From contig JAFEBA010000106.1 of assembly GCA_018266105.1 (NCBI GenBank), positions 1-49,408 of the forward strand: 49,408 nt of DNA, in the 5' to 3' direction. The notes under the pieces were generated by a model. The model saw only the letters and a list, made by a program, of their open reading frames with translations. It had not been told where the DNA came from and made no database searches. This DNA is from a bacterium. Lineage in GTDB: Bacteria; Vulcanimicrobiota; Xenobia; Xenobiales; JADMJV01. Made by a program: the position numbers and the translations under genes. How positions within the stretch are numbered: position 1 is the stretch's first letter; every line of letters begins with the position of its first letter. Positions 7,293 through 16,590 of the stretch are shown one piece after another.

Positions 7293-9206
7293 CTACGAAT
7301 TACCGCGCTGCGGGTGCTTTTGCAGCCAGTTTTCCCAGAATGCGCTGGCCTTGGCCAGATCGAGTTCTTCTTTGGGTAGGCCTAAATTATGCAGCACTCC
7401 CATATCTTTTGGCTTGCCTGGAGTCTGCACATTAGTGAGTTCTTCCAGGGCGTCGCAAGCCAGGTCCGAAAATGGATGGCGCTGGAGTTTGAGCACGTGG
7501 AGTAAAGATGGGTAGGCTTCGGTGCTTCCTAGTTGCGCTAACGAGAGCGCGGCAGAGGTGTAGAAATCATAGTTGTCGGTGGTCACGGTGCGGAATCGGG
7601 CCAGCACAGGGGCTGCTGATGATTCATTCAGGGGACCCATTGAATAGCCAAGAGCAATGAGCAAGGGCTCGCGCTCGGGGGAATAGGCATCCAGATTCTG
7701 CCGAAGTAATACCTTCAGAGCGGGAGCCTGATCCATCCTATCCCTCCAGGCCTTAATGATGTCGCCGCGCAGATAGAAAGCCTCGGAATGGTACTCATCT
7801 TTTTGTTTGCCCTGAGCGAGCAGTTCCCCGGTCAAGGTTGGCAAAGCCAATGCAGCTTGGGACGGGGTGCCCAAAACATAGAGTGCCAGAGCGGCGGCCG
7901 GCCGAGTGGAATTACTCTCGGCCAACGTCAGGTATGCGCTCAAAGACCCTGAGGGAATGGCTTTTACACGCTCGGCCGTGTCAAGTTTCATCCAAGCACG
8001 GAAATTGGGGGCGTGCAGGCGCTGCAGGGCGTTATCGCAAAATAGCAACTGAAACGGATGCTGGATCTGATTCGGGAGAGTAACCATAGCGTCGCCAACG
8101 GTGTCTCCTTGTGCCGCTAACAGTTCTAGAGCCAGCAGACGCAGGGAGAAGTTGTCGCTAAACAAGGCTTCGCGCAACACAGCGTGGCTCTCTGCGTCCT
8201 TTTGCCCGACCAGGCGCTGCAACGCGAAAGCCCGATCAGTGGGGTTAGGATCCAGCCGAGCGACTTTTTGAACCGCTGCCAGCCAGCCGGGATCGGGAGA
8301 GTCTGCAGTGAGCAGCGACCACTGAGATTCCTCTGGCTTGGCAGTAAGGGCTTCTACCCAGCAAGGAGACGGAAGGGCCGGATTGCTAGGGATTTTACCG
8401 TTAAGCGGTTTGCAGGGAGGTAAATCTTCTCTCAATTGCTCGTTTCGAGCGGCAATCATGTTTTGCGTATAGCGCTTGACGACTTCTGCTTCCCAGTCGG
8501 AGTAGGCAAAAGGTACGGGGAAGTGACTAAAGTTGAGGGTTGTGCCGGGGCTGGCCCAATACAGAGCATCCACACCGAAGTCGGGGCGTTCCTGCCAGGC
8601 GACCTGACCAGGCGGTGCAAAGGTTGATTCTGGAATCTTTTGACCAGGATGATACTGACGATAGAAAAGGTGAGTTAAGGAATCATGGCCGTGGCGCAGC
8701 AGCAAACTGAACGGCGCCCCGGTATCCTTACGCAACATCAAAGTGCCATCATACCCATCGTCATTAAGGCTTAGGTTCTGACAGGCGATTCCATTGGCGA
8801 CAATAGGTGATAACTTGGCTTTACGCTTCTGGAAGAAACCGGCCTCGTTACCCAAATCCAGACCGTCCCACTGCTTTGGCCACGCTGGCGAATTCAGAAT
8901 CATATAACGGTAGGATTCGTCACCTTTTACGTGATAGCCTTGGTTGCGTCGGGCATCCAAAACCCAGACTTCGCTTTGGCGAACCCAAACCTGCAACTGA
9001 ATCTGCTCGTCATCAACCCGGTCCAGGCGGAGCAGGCCGGGCTCAGCTTTCCACACCTTCCAAATCTGGCGCGGATTATCATACGAATTCAAGGGGTGTC
9101 GTAGCGAATAGACCTCCGCCTCTAAGCCCTGGAGCATCGGTTGAGCCGAGCAGGAAGCAGAAATCAACACCCCTAGCAAAGGGAGAAATAGATGGCGCAT
9201 CATCAC
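7293..9206 (-). CDS. Large lipoprotein with HEAT-like repeats
   Basis: A ~637-residue protein with a lipoprotein signal (RHLFLPLLGVLISASCSAQ, cleavage before Cys). The N-terminal half (to ~290) is beta-rich, resembling outer-membrane or periplasmic lipoprotein domains. The second half is alpha-helical with HEAT-like repeats (for example SHAVLREALFSDNFSLRLLALELLAAQG, and YPSLLHVLKLQRHPFSDLACDALEEL). HEAT solenoids are protein-binding scaffolds. Starts at GTG 9206, ATG 9203 or ATG 9200 are all possible. It lies 17 bp after the membrane-protein gene at 9224-9829 and is probably co-transcribed with it. Precise role unknown. Confidence 0.7.
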   Translation of the reverse strand: MMMRHLFLPLLGVLISASCSAQPMLQGLEAEVYSLRHPLNSYDNPRQIWKVWKAEPGLLRLDRVDDEQIQLQVWVRQSEVWVLDARRNQGYHVKGDESYRYMILNSPAWPKQWDGLDLGNEAGFFQKRKAKLSPIVANGIACQNLSLNDDGYDGTLMLRKDTGAPFSLLLRHGHDSLTHLFYRQYHPGQKIPESTFAPPGQVAWQERPDFGVDALYWASPGTTLNFSHFPVPFAYSDWEAEVVKRYTQNMIAARNEQLREDLPPCKPLNGKIPSNPALPSPCWVEALTAKPEESQWSLLTADSPDPGWLAAVQKVARLDPNPTDRAFALQRLVGQKDAESHAVLREALFSDNFSLRLLALELLAAQGDTVGDAMVTLPNQIQHPFQLLFCDNALQRLHAPNFRAWMKLDTAERVKAIPSGSLSAYLTLAESNSTRPAAALALYVLGTPSQAALALPTLTGELLAQGKQKDEYHSEAFYLRGDIIKAWRDRMDQAPALKVLLRQNLDAYSPEREPLLIALGYSMGPLNESSAAPVLARFRTVTTDNYDFYTSAALSLAQLGSTEAYPSLLHVLKLQRHPFSDLACDALEELTNVQTPGKPKDMGVLHNLGLPKEELDLAKASAFWENWLQKHPQRGNS

Positions 9207-9223
9207 GATCTTTGCTACGCCTA

Positions 9224-9829
9224 TCAGTAGCCCCTGGTTCGCGGGGGGGACTCCCAGCCGATGTCTGTAGTCTGGGCCGCCTGGGAAATGTTGTCCTCAT
9301 TCGGGATATGCAGGCTAAGCGCCAAGAGCATGGCCTGAAGGCCCTGCAACCCATAGGCCAAAATCGGAAAGAGAGTGAAGGTGGGGGTCAGGAGAGGACC
9401 TAGAAAAAAAAGCACCGGCCAAAGTATCTGCATGGCCGCCTGGACCTTTCTCCCGCTGCCCCACGCGATAGAGAAGCCCGCCAAACTGCAGGAGACGTAA
9501 ATTCCCAACATGGTGAGTGCTATGATGGTTAGGGCCGCGTCCTGAAGATCTGGGCGGTGTTCAAATACAGCTAGAGCGAGCGAGGCCAAGTGCAAGAACA
9601 GACTGACCAGGGCCAATCCGTAGAAGAACCCTGGCCAGCCTCCAAGCTTGCTGCAACCGAGCAGACCTGAGCCCAGCAAGGCGTAGAAGGGTAGGCACGT
9701 AAAAATGCTGAGAACCACCGCAAGCACCGGCATCTGGCTTAAGGCTGCCGCAACCATCGCGAGCACGAGCGCAGTGATGAGCGCAAGTGGATAGCAGAGA
9801 AAAAGTTTAACCTGGCAGCGCATTCTCAT
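9224..9829 (-). CDS. Multi-pass membrane protein, unknown
   Basis: A 201-residue protein with about five to six hydrophobic segments covering most of its length (for example LALITALVLAMVAAALSQMPVLA at the start and AMQILWPVLFFLGPLLTP near residue 150) and a polar C-terminal tail. No family is recognised. It sits 54 bp after the Mrr-like nuclease gene and 17 bp before the HEAT-lipoprotein gene, consistent with one minus-strand transcript. Confidence 0.6.
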   Translation of the reverse strand: MRMRCQVKLFLCYPLALITALVLAMVAAALSQMPVLAVVLSIFTCLPFYALLGSGLLGCSKLGGWPGFFYGLALVSLFLHLASLALAVFEHRPDLQDAALTIIALTMLGIYVSCSLAGFSIAWGSGRKVQAAMQILWPVLFFLGPLLTPTFTLFPILAYGLQGLQAMLLALSLHIPNEDNISQAAQTTDIGWESPPRTRGY

Positions 9830-9883
9830 TTGAAATTTCGAGACACGCTGAAATGGAGCCTGCAGAAAAAGCCACAGTGTGAT

Positions 9884-11755
9884 TCATTGCTGGATTTCCG
9901 AATGATCGGGCGAGATCTCGAATGGCTTCTGGCCGGAGCTAAAGATCAACCGCTTGTTTTTTGAGTCTGGAATCTCCTCGACTCGCAACGTCGGTGACCA
10001 CACCAGAATACGTAACCTGGGCAACGAAACGCGAACGCCGAAGACTTCCTTGGAGCACGAGTAGCTTAGCTCAAACGAACCTCTCCCATTTTGCATTAGC
10101 TCGTGTACGATTGCCAGAGTTTCTTCGGTGCCGATCATTTCAAAGTTCGTGCAAGAGAGCGCTCCGCCGCGCAGATAGGTTGATAGCTCATTGATTGCGG
10201 CCATTTCCGTTTCGGCAACTTCAGCTGGCACCATAATAGGCTTTTCAGCGTGTCGCTGGAGCAACTCAAGCTGGTCGGCAAACTCGACGAGATGGGTGGC
10301 ATCCGAAGCCGAGCTGACCGGAAGTGGAATTGGCACAACCTCGCCGGTGACATTCTCTCGGAGTATCATCAACCCGTCCCCGGCAATCCCATCCAGGATC
10401 CGAACGGCCTGAACGTATTCCGCCGCTGGCACCGGCTGCTTGAGTGTGACTCCAATCGCAAGCTCCAAGCCATCCAGGTTGCCCCTGAATTCTACCTGAA
10501 GGGGCATTACATCCGAGGTATTGGAAAGAATAAAATCGTAGGCTCTGCCTGGGCGGTGATACTTCAGCTTGACGGAATCTCGGAAGCCGACCCTCCCGTT
10601 GGGACTAAGGACTTCGATGGAGATGTCTGCGACTTCCTGACCCTCTTTCGCATATTGAATGGAGTTGCCGAGGAAAGTCCTCTCTCCCAATAACTCCTTG
10701 AGAAAATCCCGGTTAACTACAGAATTCACTTCTGTCCCCGGCCGACCAGAGGAGGTGTCTCCCTTTACCAGCACTGTTCGGCAATCGACGGGCCAATCGA
10801 GGCTAGATCCGCTGCCATTCGGGGTAGTCAATTTGATTTCTTTCAACTGATAATTTGGGTCTGGTTCCGTGATGGAAAAGGCTATACAAGGCCCTTCGGG
10901 GCTCTCAGTTATGACGAATGTCAGGTTTCCTGCCAAAATCCGGCCAGTTCCCACCGCAAGTCGGGATTCTCCAACTTGGTGTCGCTCAAGTGTCGTGAAA
11001 CTCCCAACTTGATGTATCTCCACAGCCATAGTCATCTGCTGGATCTGGTGCCTCCCACCCGAAGGGTCTACAGCATACGTGGTATTTGGCGGCATTGCCA
11101 CATTGAATTTCAGCATACCTTTCCCGCTGAAATCTTCAGGCACTTTCGACTTGAGCAAACCAGGTTTGTTAATGAAGAGCCAGGCGAATTCTTCGGAAGT
11201 GTACGTTCCGGCCATGTCCTTCAAACTTGACTCAACATTGAACTTCCCCGCTTCGAACTGCTCTTTGTCTTCACCGAATGCCGCAGCAATGGCTTCGGGC
11301 TCTTCCTCGAACCCGAAGCCCAGCATCCTAAGAAAAGGCATATTCGAACTGAACCTAAACCGGTCAGGCAGGCTGTTCAGAAGGGACCACTGGCGCTGTT
11401 CAGCTTCTGAGAGAGTCAGTAGTTCAATACCTCTTGACCTCGCCCGCTCGACCGCCCCCTTGGTGAAACCGGACTTGGAAACGGCTATGCACTTGTCGAT
11501 ACCTAAAAGCTTGTCGTCGACCTTTCCAATGAGTTCATCGATCCACAGCCGATCCTGACGCCTACCACGGGCACGGCACTCGACTGCAGTCCGGTAGCGC
11601 TGTCCGAATGCCTCGAATTCCAGCAGGATGTCGATCTCTACCAATCCAGCTACGCCCACCAGTTCGACTGACTCGGTAACTTGCGCTCCCTCTCGAGCCA
11701 TTTGCTGGTGAATGAGGGTGATCAATCTTTGAAAGTCGTTTGTCCGCTTGGGCAT
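9884..11755 (-). CDS. Mrr-like restriction endonuclease domain protein
   Basis: A 623-residue protein starting at ATG 11755, 7 bases after GGAG. The N-terminal ~120 residues look like a Mrr-type PD-(D/E)xK nuclease fold: GLVEIDILLEF with Asp42, then the core strand TAVECRAR with Glu59 and Arg61 where Lys is usual. Next comes DKCIAVSKSGFTKGAVERARSRGIELLT, the typical Mrr helix-strand end. The remaining ~500 residues are beta-rich with no family recognised. Mrr-like enzymes act in DNA restriction or phage defence, but the degenerate ExK could mean a binding role only. It is transcribed away from the secretin-like gene, with the start regions 160 bp apart. Confidence 0.62.
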   Translation of the reverse strand: MPKRTNDFQRLITLIHQQMAREGAQVTESVELVGVAGLVEIDILLEFEAFGQRYRTAVECRARGRRQDRLWIDELIGKVDDKLLGIDKCIAVSKSGFTKGAVERARSRGIELLTLSEAEQRQWSLLNSLPDRFRFSSNMPFLRMLGFGFEEEPEAIAAAFGEDKEQFEAGKFNVESSLKDMAGTYTSEEFAWLFINKPGLLKSKVPEDFSGKGMLKFNVAMPPNTTYAVDPSGGRHQIQQMTMAVEIHQVGSFTTLERHQVGESRLAVGTGRILAGNLTFVITESPEGPCIAFSITEPDPNYQLKEIKLTTPNGSGSSLDWPVDCRTVLVKGDTSSGRPGTEVNSVVNRDFLKELLGERTFLGNSIQYAKEGQEVADISIEVLSPNGRVGFRDSVKLKYHRPGRAYDFILSNTSDVMPLQVEFRGNLDGLELAIGVTLKQPVPAAEYVQAVRILDGIAGDGLMILRENVTGEVVPIPLPVSSASDATHLVEFADQLELLQRHAEKPIMVPAEVAETEMAAINELSTYLRGGALSCTNFEMIGTEETLAIVHELMQNGRGSFELSYSCSKEVFGVRVSLPRLRILVWSPTLRVEEIPDSKNKRLIFSSGQKPFEISPDHSEIQQ

Positions 11756-11916
11756 GTCTGACTCCAGGTGACAAGATTGGTAGGCCAATTAAGCTTCGCC
11801 GCTTGAGTGAGATTCAGATCGAACGAGGTGACTCCTGCGAGAGTGGTCCAGTTCTGCCGGGCACCATTTGAGGGCACAACCGCGGGAAGAAAGGGGAGCC
11901 CGGCGAAACAGAGACA

Positions 11917-12693
11917 ATGGTCATCCGAGCGTCGAAAATTGTCGCGGCAATCTGCGCAATTGCTTTTCTCCTGGCGACATCTTGGGCGGAGCCCGTCCGC
12001 GAACAATATGTGGTCCACGAATACGAAGACGTCGACGAGATTAGCTCGCTATTGGAAAGCCTGGTTCCAGGTTTGAAGCTGGAGGCAGCTGGCCGTAGTC
12101 TCACGCTCACCGCTATTTCGAGAGAATCCATGGAGCAAGCCTTGGAGTTGTTGCACCAATTGGACCGGCCCCTGGCTCGAATTTCTTTACAGGTGCAGTT
12201 AGTTGGGCTGAGTCCGTCAGAGCAAGAGTTGCTTGGCATTCAGTGGCATCAGGCTGCCATCGGGACTTCTTGGGGAGTGCAACTGCTACCTCACTTTATT
12301 GGCAGCTCACCCAAAACGCTGACAAGCCTGCCGGGCAGTTTGCCATCACAGGAGAAGGTTGCGAAAAGTGGACAGACAGCCAATTTTTCCTGGGAACCGC
12401 CGCAGAACTTGGACCTGGGGGTGGACCTGGATGTGAGGGCTAACGTCAGGTCAGACAACTATCTCTCCTGCACTCTGGTCACTCACACCCGATTGAGAGA
12501 CAGGGTAGTTGAGTCCACTGCAGACTTGAGGACCAGAAGTGGCGAATCCATCGCCCTAAGAAATTTGTTTCCTTCCGAGGCACGGCTTCCCGCCTTCAGT
12601 GATCTACCGGCTTTGGGCAATCTGTTTAAGCCCCCATCGGAGCCTATCCTGATATTTACGCCAAAGATCCTAAGCGGGGGCGATGGCAACTGA
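11917..12693 (+). CDS. Secretin-like exported protein
   Basis: A 258-residue protein with a Sec signal peptide (KIVAAICAIAFLLATSWA). It is followed by an N1/NolW-like segment (residues ~28-95, EYEDVDEISSLLESLVPGLKLEAAGRSLTL) and a short secretin-like part (ISLQVQLVGLSPSEQELLGIQW; DLPALGNLF near the C-terminus resembles the secretin LPxLGxLF motif). Full secretins such as PilQ or GspD are 500 residues or more, so this is a mini-secretin or an orphan derivative. No pilus or type II secretion genes are nearby. Location is periplasm or outer membrane; the role is unknown. Confidence 0.65.
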   Translation: MVIRASKIVAAICAIAFLLATSWAEPVREQYVVHEYEDVDEISSLLESLVPGLKLEAAGRSLTLTAISRESMEQALELLHQLDRPLARISLQVQLVGLSPSEQELLGIQWHQAAIGTSWGVQLLPHFIGSSPKTLTSLPGSLPSQEKVAKSGQTANFSWEPPQNLDLGVDLDVRANVRSDNYLSCTLVTHTRLRDRVVESTADLRTRSGESIALRNLFPSEARLPAFSDLPALGNLFKPPSEPILIFTPKILSGGDGN

Positions 12694-12710
12694 GACCCAG
12701 TGATTTGCTT

Positions 12711-13000
12711 ATGAGTGAGATTGCTATGAGCGACCGAGCTGGCGATGACGTGCCGGAACAGACTATCGGATACGATGCCCGCGACTACCGCAACGACTTC
12801 GCCGAACATTGGCCGGAAGAGCGCCGAAACGGGTTCCTTTACCGGACCGATGTGCGCGAGGTACTCTCGGTAGACACAACGGTGTGGCCTTCCATATTTG
12901 CGGACCTGCCAGAGCCTTTGCCCGCGCATTTGGAGTCGCTGGCGCCGTGCGGCCTGTGGGCCGAGGAGCGAGCGCTCCGGAGTGCGATCTCGCAGAGAGC
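12711..13000 (+). pseudogene. 5' part of a gene split by the IS21-family element
   Basis: This holds the first ~97 codons (starting at ATG 12711 or 12726, MSDRAGDDVPEQ...) of a hydrophilic acidic protein. The frame is interrupted after codons Gln-Arg by the insertion at 13001. Deleting the element plus one AGAGC target copy joins this frame exactly to 15857-16253 (…ISQRAERGPVPTV…). The start lies 17 bp after the secretin-like gene's stop, so it probably belonged to that operon. No family is recognised. Confidence 0.75.
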
Positions 13001-13052
13001 TGTCATTGAGCACCCTAAAGGATCCACTCATGAGCACCCACCGGGATCCAGA
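13001..13052. repeat. IS21 left-end terminal repeats
   Basis: Two copies of the GAGCACCC...GGATCCA unit in opposite orientation to those of the right end. The outermost 15 bases are the terminal inverted repeat. Confidence 0.85.
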
Positions 13053-13182
13053 GGATCATTTCTCACCCCCCGGCGATCTTGGCGCCACCATGCACCTGAA
13101 CTTCGTCTCACCCGAGTTTTTCGGAAGCGGATCGGCCCTCGGCCAATCTGCTTGTTATACCGAGGTGATTTGATTCTGTAAC

Positions 13183-13956
13183 TTACTCGCGGGTCTTATT
13201 TTTCGACCCATTCTTTGGGGTCGAAGATGACCGCGGTTTGCGATGCGAGTCGCCTTCCACCACCAGGCAATGCGCGTTGTCCCTCAGCCGGTCCACTGAA
13301 GCTGAGGCCAGTAACGGATTCGAGAAGGCTTGGCCCCATTCGCCAAAGTCCAGGTTGCTGGTGATGATGATGGGCGCGTGTTCGTGCCGCTCTGCGATGA
13401 GTTCGTGGAAGTCCTCATCCGACGGCGGTCGTAGAGCCTTCAATCCGAAGTCATCTAGAATCAACAGATCCGCCCTGGCCAGGCTGGCGAAGCGCCGGTC
13501 ATAACTACCGTCGGCCCGGCCGGCGTTCAGCTGCGCGAGCATCTTGGTCATGCTGAGATAGAGCACATCATAGCCACGCCGACAAGCAATGTGTCCCAGG
13601 GCCTGTGCCAGATGGCTCTTTCCGACACCGCTTGGGCCTACGATCAGCACGTTGGACTTCTCCTCAATGAACGAGCAGGTCGCCAGGTCGAAGATCAGGG
13701 CTCTGTTCAAATGCGGCCGGGCATCGAAATCAAAGCCTTCCAATGTCTTGCTGGAAGGGAAGTTGGCCCGCCTCAACCGCGTCGTTAGCTTCTTCTGCTC
13801 GCGCCGATCCACCTCATCGGTGGCTAGCTGCATGAGAAATTCCGTGAAGCTGAGCTTTTGGTCGATGGCTTGTTTGTTGCGAACCTCGAGTGTATCGAGA
13901 ATGCCCGAGAGGCGCAGCTGCTTCAGTTTGGTCGTCAATTGTGGGGTAAGGTTCAT
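13183..13956 (-). CDS. istB: IS21 helper ATPase IstB
   Basis: A 257-residue AAA+ helper ATPase of the IstB/DnaC type. It has the N-terminal IstB domain (residues ~1-80), Walker A GPSGVGKSHLA, Walker B LLILDDFG, and the sensor strand IIITSNLDFGEW. It works with IstA in the cytoplasm to assemble the transposition complex on target DNA. A good ribosome site (AGGAGA) lies 8 bases before ATG 13956. The length matches the family. It lies 111 bp downstream of istA inside the element. Confidence 0.95.
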   Translation of the reverse strand: MNLTPQLTTKLKQLRLSGILDTLEVRNKQAIDQKLSFTEFLMQLATDEVDRREQKKLTTRLRRANFPSSKTLEGFDFDARPHLNRALIFDLATCSFIEEKSNVLIVGPSGVGKSHLAQALGHIACRRGYDVLYLSMTKMLAQLNAGRADGSYDRRFASLARADLLILDDFGLKALRPPSDEDFHELIAERHEHAPIIITSNLDFGEWGQAFSNPLLASASVDRLRDNAHCLVVEGDSHRKPRSSSTPKNGSKNKTRE

Positions 13957-14067
13957 TTCTAAAGTTCTCCTGTTCGAAAATAAGGCTTTAAAGAGGGCGT
14001 TAAGGCGAGGCTGGCGGAGATCGGGCCCGTGCCACCTCCGGTCGATTGAGCTGCAACACGGCCTGGT

Positions 14068-15606
14068 CTAGTTCAACGAGTGGCTAAACAGGTCGGACAT
14101 GGGCCTGGCGAAGCGTGGCGAGGTTGCTGCGAAGGGCAACTCAAGCTGGCCGGACTCGCACTCTTCCAGGGGAAGCTGATCAAGCCCGAGCTCGAGAATC
14201 TTCTTCACAGCGTAGTAGCGGATGTTGTCGTAGGCAAGCGCTCGATGGCAGGCCTTGTCCAGCCGCCTTGGACCGTATTTTCTGGCCAGCCGCAGAAGAC
14301 CCTGAGCAGAGCGGAGTCGGTCTAAGACCTTATCTCCGAGCAGTTCGGCCATGAATTGTCCACAGGATTCACCGATTTGACCCGCCTGTTTCTTGCACCA
14401 ATCCGGTGTCTGCTTGAGATAGGCCATCTTCTCTTCTGGCAAATGGTCCGTTGTCGTTCGCCACTGGCCCGGTCGGGTTGCTCTGGGATGGCAGGCCACC
14501 AAGTTTAGATTCTGGAAAAGCATCAGGCTACAATCGCCGGCTCTCAAGTCCAGTTGCTCGCCCACCAGCCGGTAGGGCACGGAGTAATACGATTTTTGGA
14601 AGACAACGTGGCAGTCAGGGTGGACCTTGGCGGTGGACCAGACCGCCAGTTCTACCCGCTCTGCCGGCAAGGGCTTGAGAATCGGCTTTTCCTCTTCGGC
14701 AAAGACTTTCAGGGGAACTTGGTGGGTTGTTCCGTGGCTTCGGTTGCCCGCCTCACCCAAGACCCATTCCAACAATTGCTGGTTGGCGTGGCCGATGCTA
14801 GTGAATGTCCTCGGGCTGTTGAGAAAGGAGCGTTTGACGTAGCGAACTCCCGATTCGACTAAGCCTTTGTGCTCGGGTGTTCTGGCCACGCAAGGCGAAA
14901 TCTGAAATCCATATTCGCGGGCAAACTCACCGTAGCTCCGTTGAATGAGAGCATCGTAGTAGCAAGCGCGAACCACGGCTGCTTTCAGATTGTCGGGCAT
15001 CACCTTGGCCGGCACTCCTCCCCAGAACTCAAAGGCATTGCGGTGGCAGCGAAGCCAGGTTATGGCAGACTGGTCCCAAACGATTTCCGCGTACTGGTGG
15101 CGACTGTAGGCCAGGGTCATCACAAAAACGTGCGTCTTGCGCGGCCTGCCGGTCACAGGGTCCGGTAAAATGGGGCCAGAACCAAAATCGACCTGGGCCA
15201 CCTGCCCCGCAGGGAAGTGGAGACGCACCACAGGGTCGGGTAATGTCGCCGAGAGCTTCCGTACAAAGCGTCGCACAGATGAGTAGCTGCCCGTGAAACC
15301 GTGGGCCCGGGTCAGATGGCTCCAAATGGTCTGGGCTTCAATCTTCTCCTTAATCCAACCAAGCACCAACTCCCGGTAAGGTTCGACAATTGAGGCCTGC
15401 GACGCCTGAGTGACCCGGCTTGCCTTAACGGCCTCCATGATTGTTTCGTCACTGGGCAGCGGGGTGTTTGGGTCAAGCCAGCCCAGCCTGGTTGCCAACT
15501 GGCGAATCTCGTCTAGCTTGCGCGGGCCCATTCGCAAAGCTGCCTGAATGAGGCGGCGTCCCTCATTGCGCCGCAACCGAATGATTACTTCCTGATAATG
15601 GAACAC
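14068..15606 (-). CDS. istA: IS21-family transposase IstA
   Basis: A 512-residue DDE transposase. The start is taken as GTG 15606 because AAGGAGA lies 6 bases upstream; a longer ATG start at 15642 is less likely. The order is an N-terminal HTH region (residues ~5-70), the RNase H-like rve core with catalytic residues in QVDFGSG (Asp), VMPDNLK (Asp) and EHKGLVESGV (Glu), and a C-terminal beta-barrel (Mu-type) region. It catalyses strand transfer of the element with IstB as activator. No disruption is seen. Confidence 0.94.
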   Translation of the reverse strand: MFHYQEVIIRLRRNEGRRLIQAALRMGPRKLDEIRQLATRLGWLDPNTPLPSDETIMEAVKASRVTQASQASIVEPYRELVLGWIKEKIEAQTIWSHLTRAHGFTGSYSSVRRFVRKLSATLPDPVVRLHFPAGQVAQVDFGSGPILPDPVTGRPRKTHVFVMTLAYSRHQYAEIVWDQSAITWLRCHRNAFEFWGGVPAKVMPDNLKAAVVRACYYDALIQRSYGEFAREYGFQISPCVARTPEHKGLVESGVRYVKRSFLNSPRTFTSIGHANQQLLEWVLGEAGNRSHGTTHQVPLKVFAEEEKPILKPLPAERVELAVWSTAKVHPDCHVVFQKSYYSVPYRLVGEQLDLRAGDCSLMLFQNLNLVACHPRATRPGQWRTTTDHLPEEKMAYLKQTPDWCKKQAGQIGESCGQFMAELLGDKVLDRLRSAQGLLRLARKYGPRRLDKACHRALAYDNIRYYAVKKILELGLDQLPLEECESGQLELPFAATSPRFARPMSDLFSHSLN

Positions 15607-15707
15607 GTTGAGTCTCCTTCTTGCCACAAATGTGACCTCCAATTTGGGTCCGTAGACCGATAGAGGTCATGGCTAGATGGGCTCGAGGGCTAACCCGCTC
15701 CGAAGAC

Positions 15708-15851
15708 TGGATCCCGCCAGGTGCTCATGGCTGGATCCTTTGGGTGCTCACAGGTGGATCCTATATGGTGCTCACCGGTGGATCCCGGATGGTGCTCATG
15801 ACTGGATCCTTTAGGTGCTCACAAGTGGATCCCGGTGGGTGCTCAATGACA
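15708..15851. repeat. IS21 right-end terminal repeats (six units)
   Basis: Six ~24-bp direct units, each with TGGATCC followed by GGTGCTCA, ending in the terminal inverted repeat. These are probable transposase-binding sites. Confidence 0.85.
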
Positions 15852-16253
15852 AGAGCCGAACGCGGCCCCGTGCCTACTGTCCGGACGATCAAGGTGACGC
15901 TGGCCTGGGATGGAGCAGAGACCCGCCATCCGGCGCGTGGTGAACTGGCCCACAGAGTGGAAGCGCCAAACCAGGGCGACGAATGGCAATTCGTGGGTTT
16001 CGACGTGGCGGATGCTTATCTGTTGAGTGCGTTGACGAACTGCGGCTTTCTGTCGGGCCATGACAACGCCGAGGCCTTGCGTCGTGAGTGGGCGCAGCAC
16101 CTCAACGATTTCCACCTGTTCTCAGAGCTGTCGGCCGCGAGCGCGTTCCGTCGCTTTTCGGATATAAGGCTGGCTAGCGACCACGCGCCTACGTTCGTGT
16201 ATGGCATTCACATCCTGAAGCTGAAGCAGGGAGCGCCGGCCGACCAAGCCTGA
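15852..16253 (+). pseudogene. 3' part of the gene split by the IS21-family element
   Basis: The frame (from 15857) continues that of 12711-13000 once the element and one AGAGC copy are removed: AERGPVPTVRTIKVTLAWDG... to ILKLKQGAPADQA with stop at 16253. The whole protein would be ~230 residues, cytoplasmic and mixed alpha/beta, with a segment WQFVGFDVADAYLLSALTNC. No family is recognised. On its own this piece lacks a ribosome site and is probably not expressed. Confidence 0.72.
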
Positions 16254-16279
16254 CAATCCTGGTCTGACATCGATTCAGG

Positions 16280-16444
16280 AACGGGTCCACCGGCAAAGGC
16301 TCGCTCGGTTACAAGGTGTTCGATTGCGACAAGTCCAACCTGGGCCACTGGCATCTCGGCAAACCCAATAAATATAAGGCCCAGACCGACATCCATCGCG
16401 GCAATTCGGTACAAACCCTGGGCCCAGATCTGGAGCTCTGCTGA
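16280..16444 (+). pseudogene. C-terminal gene fragment, unknown
   Basis: An open stretch without a start codon encodes GSLGYKVFDCDKSNLGHW...KYKAQTDIHRGN and ends at TGA 16442-16444. Its residue composition looks protein-like, but no start codon or family is found. It lies just before a tRNA remnant, so it may be the tail of a gene truncated by an integration event. A minus-strand frame (16208-16453) is an alternative reading. Confidence 0.3.
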
Positions 16445-16503
16445 CGTGATCAATTTCGTGATCAGGAGGCGATTTTTGCCGGGATCGGGAAAACCCCGAC
16501 AAT

Positions 16504-16532
16504 GAAAAAAGCCCGCGGTTGCGGGCTTTCTT
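16504..16532 (-). terminator. Terminator after tRNA remnant
   Basis: GCCCGC-GGTT-GCGGGC stem with T-runs on both sides. On the minus strand it directly follows the tRNA CCA end, as a tRNA terminator would. Confidence 0.8.
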
Positions 16533-16534
16533 TG

Positions 16535-16590
16535 TGGTCGGAGTGCACGGATTTGAACCGTGGGCCCCTAGTCCCCCAGAAGCGTCCCAG
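16535..16590 (-). tRNA. tRNA 3'-half remnant (probable att scar)
   Basis: On the minus strand the sequence shows a T arm (CACGG-TTCAAAT-CCGTG), the acceptor 3' strand CACTCCG, a discriminator A and an encoded CCA, followed by a terminator. The matching acceptor 5' strand, D arm and a pairing anticodon 5' stem are absent upstream, so this is only the 3' half, cut near the anticodon loop. Such halves are left by integrases that insert into tRNA genes. The amino-acid identity cannot be assigned. Confidence 0.75.

Larger units (their letters stand above)
13001..15851 (-). mobile_element. IS21-family insertion sequence (2851 bp)
   Basis: The element encodes IstB and IstA on the minus strand. Its ends are inverted (TGTCATTGAGCACCC at 13001, its complement ending at 15851) and it is flanked by a 5-bp direct target duplication AGAGC (12996-13000 and 15852-15856). 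Several internal ~24-bp terminal repeats (GGTGCTCA...TGGATCC) lie inside the ends, as is usual for IS21 transposase-binding sites. Both genes look intact, so the copy may be recent and active. It split a reading frame that is restored precisely by its removal. Confidence 0.93.

Noticed and set aside
15708..15851. CRISPR-like regularly spaced repeats
   Set aside because: The ~24-bp units are direct terminal repeats at the end of the IS21-family element, with no unique spacers.
16208..16453. Minus-strand 81-codon frame
   Set aside because: No ribosome site or family; the plus strand carries a more protein-like fragment at 16280-16444.
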